DNA of 64,000 nucleotides from Pseudomonadota bacterium (GTDB lineage Bacteria > Desulfobacterota > Desulfobulbia > Desulfobulbales > JAGXFP01), in assembly GCA_018823285.1 (NCBI GenBank), contig JAHJIQ010000066.1, positions 46,539 to 110,538 of the forward strand, read 5' to 3'. Under the pieces are notes generated by a model, which was not told where the DNA came from, made no database searches, and saw only the letters and a list, made by a program, of their open reading frames with translations. Positions 63,763 through 64,000 of this stretch are shown one piece after another; position 1 is the stretch's first letter; the number at the start of each line of letters is the position of its first letter. A program made the position numbers and the translations under genes.

Positions 63763-64000
63763 GGAACAGAAGTCGCTGGAGCTTGAGGAGGCGACCAATA
63801 AGCTGCGGGAAGCAAATTTGCGGTTGAGGGAACTTGACCGGTTGAAGGATGAGTTTGTGTCAACGGTCAGCCACGAGCTCCGCACGCCTCTCACCTCCAT
63901 CCGCTCCTTTTCAGAGATTCTGCAGGATAATCCGGAGCTCAATCAGTCTGAACGACGAAGGTATCTGGGCATCGTGGTCAAGGAAACCGAGCGGCTGACG
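63761..64000 (+). pseudogene. Partial duplicate of the CrbS-like kinase region (runs off window)
   Basis: These 240 bases match 62765-63004 of the CrbS-like gene with four substitutions, all at third codon positions and all synonymous (Thr ACC/ACG, Ile ATT/ATC, Ile ATC/ATT, Ser TCG/TCT). The reading frame is open through the coiled coil and H-box ([10 protein letters not shown]). It has no start codon of its own next to a ribosome site and lacks the transporter domain, so it is listed as a fragment. If it continues beyond the window it may be a truncated or rearranged second kinase gene. Confidence 0.75.

Overview
The window looks like chromosome from a Gram-negative, GC-rich (about 55-57 % by eye) bacterium. 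LptD, an OmpLA-type phospholipase, MltB and a Wza-type exporter show an outer membrane. GatB, HemW, an RNase E/G with a long basic N-terminus, an acetate symporter/Acs module, SAP-like/PilZ and PAS/LuxR proteins, and dense two-component signalling recall Desulfobacterota (sulfate/sulfur-metabolising deltaproteobacteria). That placement is inference; no rRNA or marker phylogeny was available.

Layout. (1) 1-8.2 kb, minus strand: an exopolysaccharide operon read right to left (Wza-like exporter, Wzz/GumC-like copolymerase, ExeA-like AAA ATPase with LysM, BY-kinase-like ATPase, sugar transferase, then a Gfo/Idh-acyltransferase-DegT trio resembling WbpB/D/E and running off the window start). (2) 8.7-18.1 kb: a cyclic-di-GMP region with a CsgD/VpsT-like LuxR regulator, a divergent class-I c-di-GMP riboswitch before a secreted PKD-repeat protein, two orphan degenerate histidine-kinase-ATPase proteins around a receiver-PAS-PAS-LuxR regulator, and a SAP-like/PilZ protein. 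(3) 18.1-20.5 kb: a MITE-like element, then hipBA with three evenly spaced operators between an apparent tRNA-Ser 3'-end fragment and intact tRNA-Ser(GCU), followed by tRNA-Ser(UGA). (4) 21-46.7 kb: mostly housekeeping genes (radA, hemW, a RadC-family gene, gatB, a split RdgC, tRNA-Lys, tRNA-Glu, lptD, ilvD, RNase E/G) mixed with a membrane kinase-like protein, an OmpLA homologue, a MORN protein and small zinc-binding candidates. (5) 47-52 kb: an HD-GYP sensor with a decayed GGDEF tail, an orphan IF-2 C-terminal-half protein, a Tai4-like protein and a YprB-like nuclease. (6) 52-64 kb: an acetate module (acs, ActP-like symporter and its DUF4212 partner) beside a NarX/NarL-type pair and, divergently, a lone receiver, a PAS pseudo-kinase, a small membrane protein and a CrbS-like transporter-kinase fusion. 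Part of that last gene's kinase region is repeated at the window end.

Several parts fit together. The region 1 operon, the VpsT-like regulator, the riboswitch-controlled secreted protein, the PilZ protein and the HD-GYP enzyme form a plausible c-di-GMP-governed matrix/biofilm programme. The 52-64 kb genes form an acetate uptake, activation and sensing unit. Dispersed intergenic repeats (a ~60-bp family with four copies, two heptanucleotide arrays, REP-like palindromes, a MITE) punctuate the window. No CRISPR array, complete insertion sequence, prophage or rRNA was seen.
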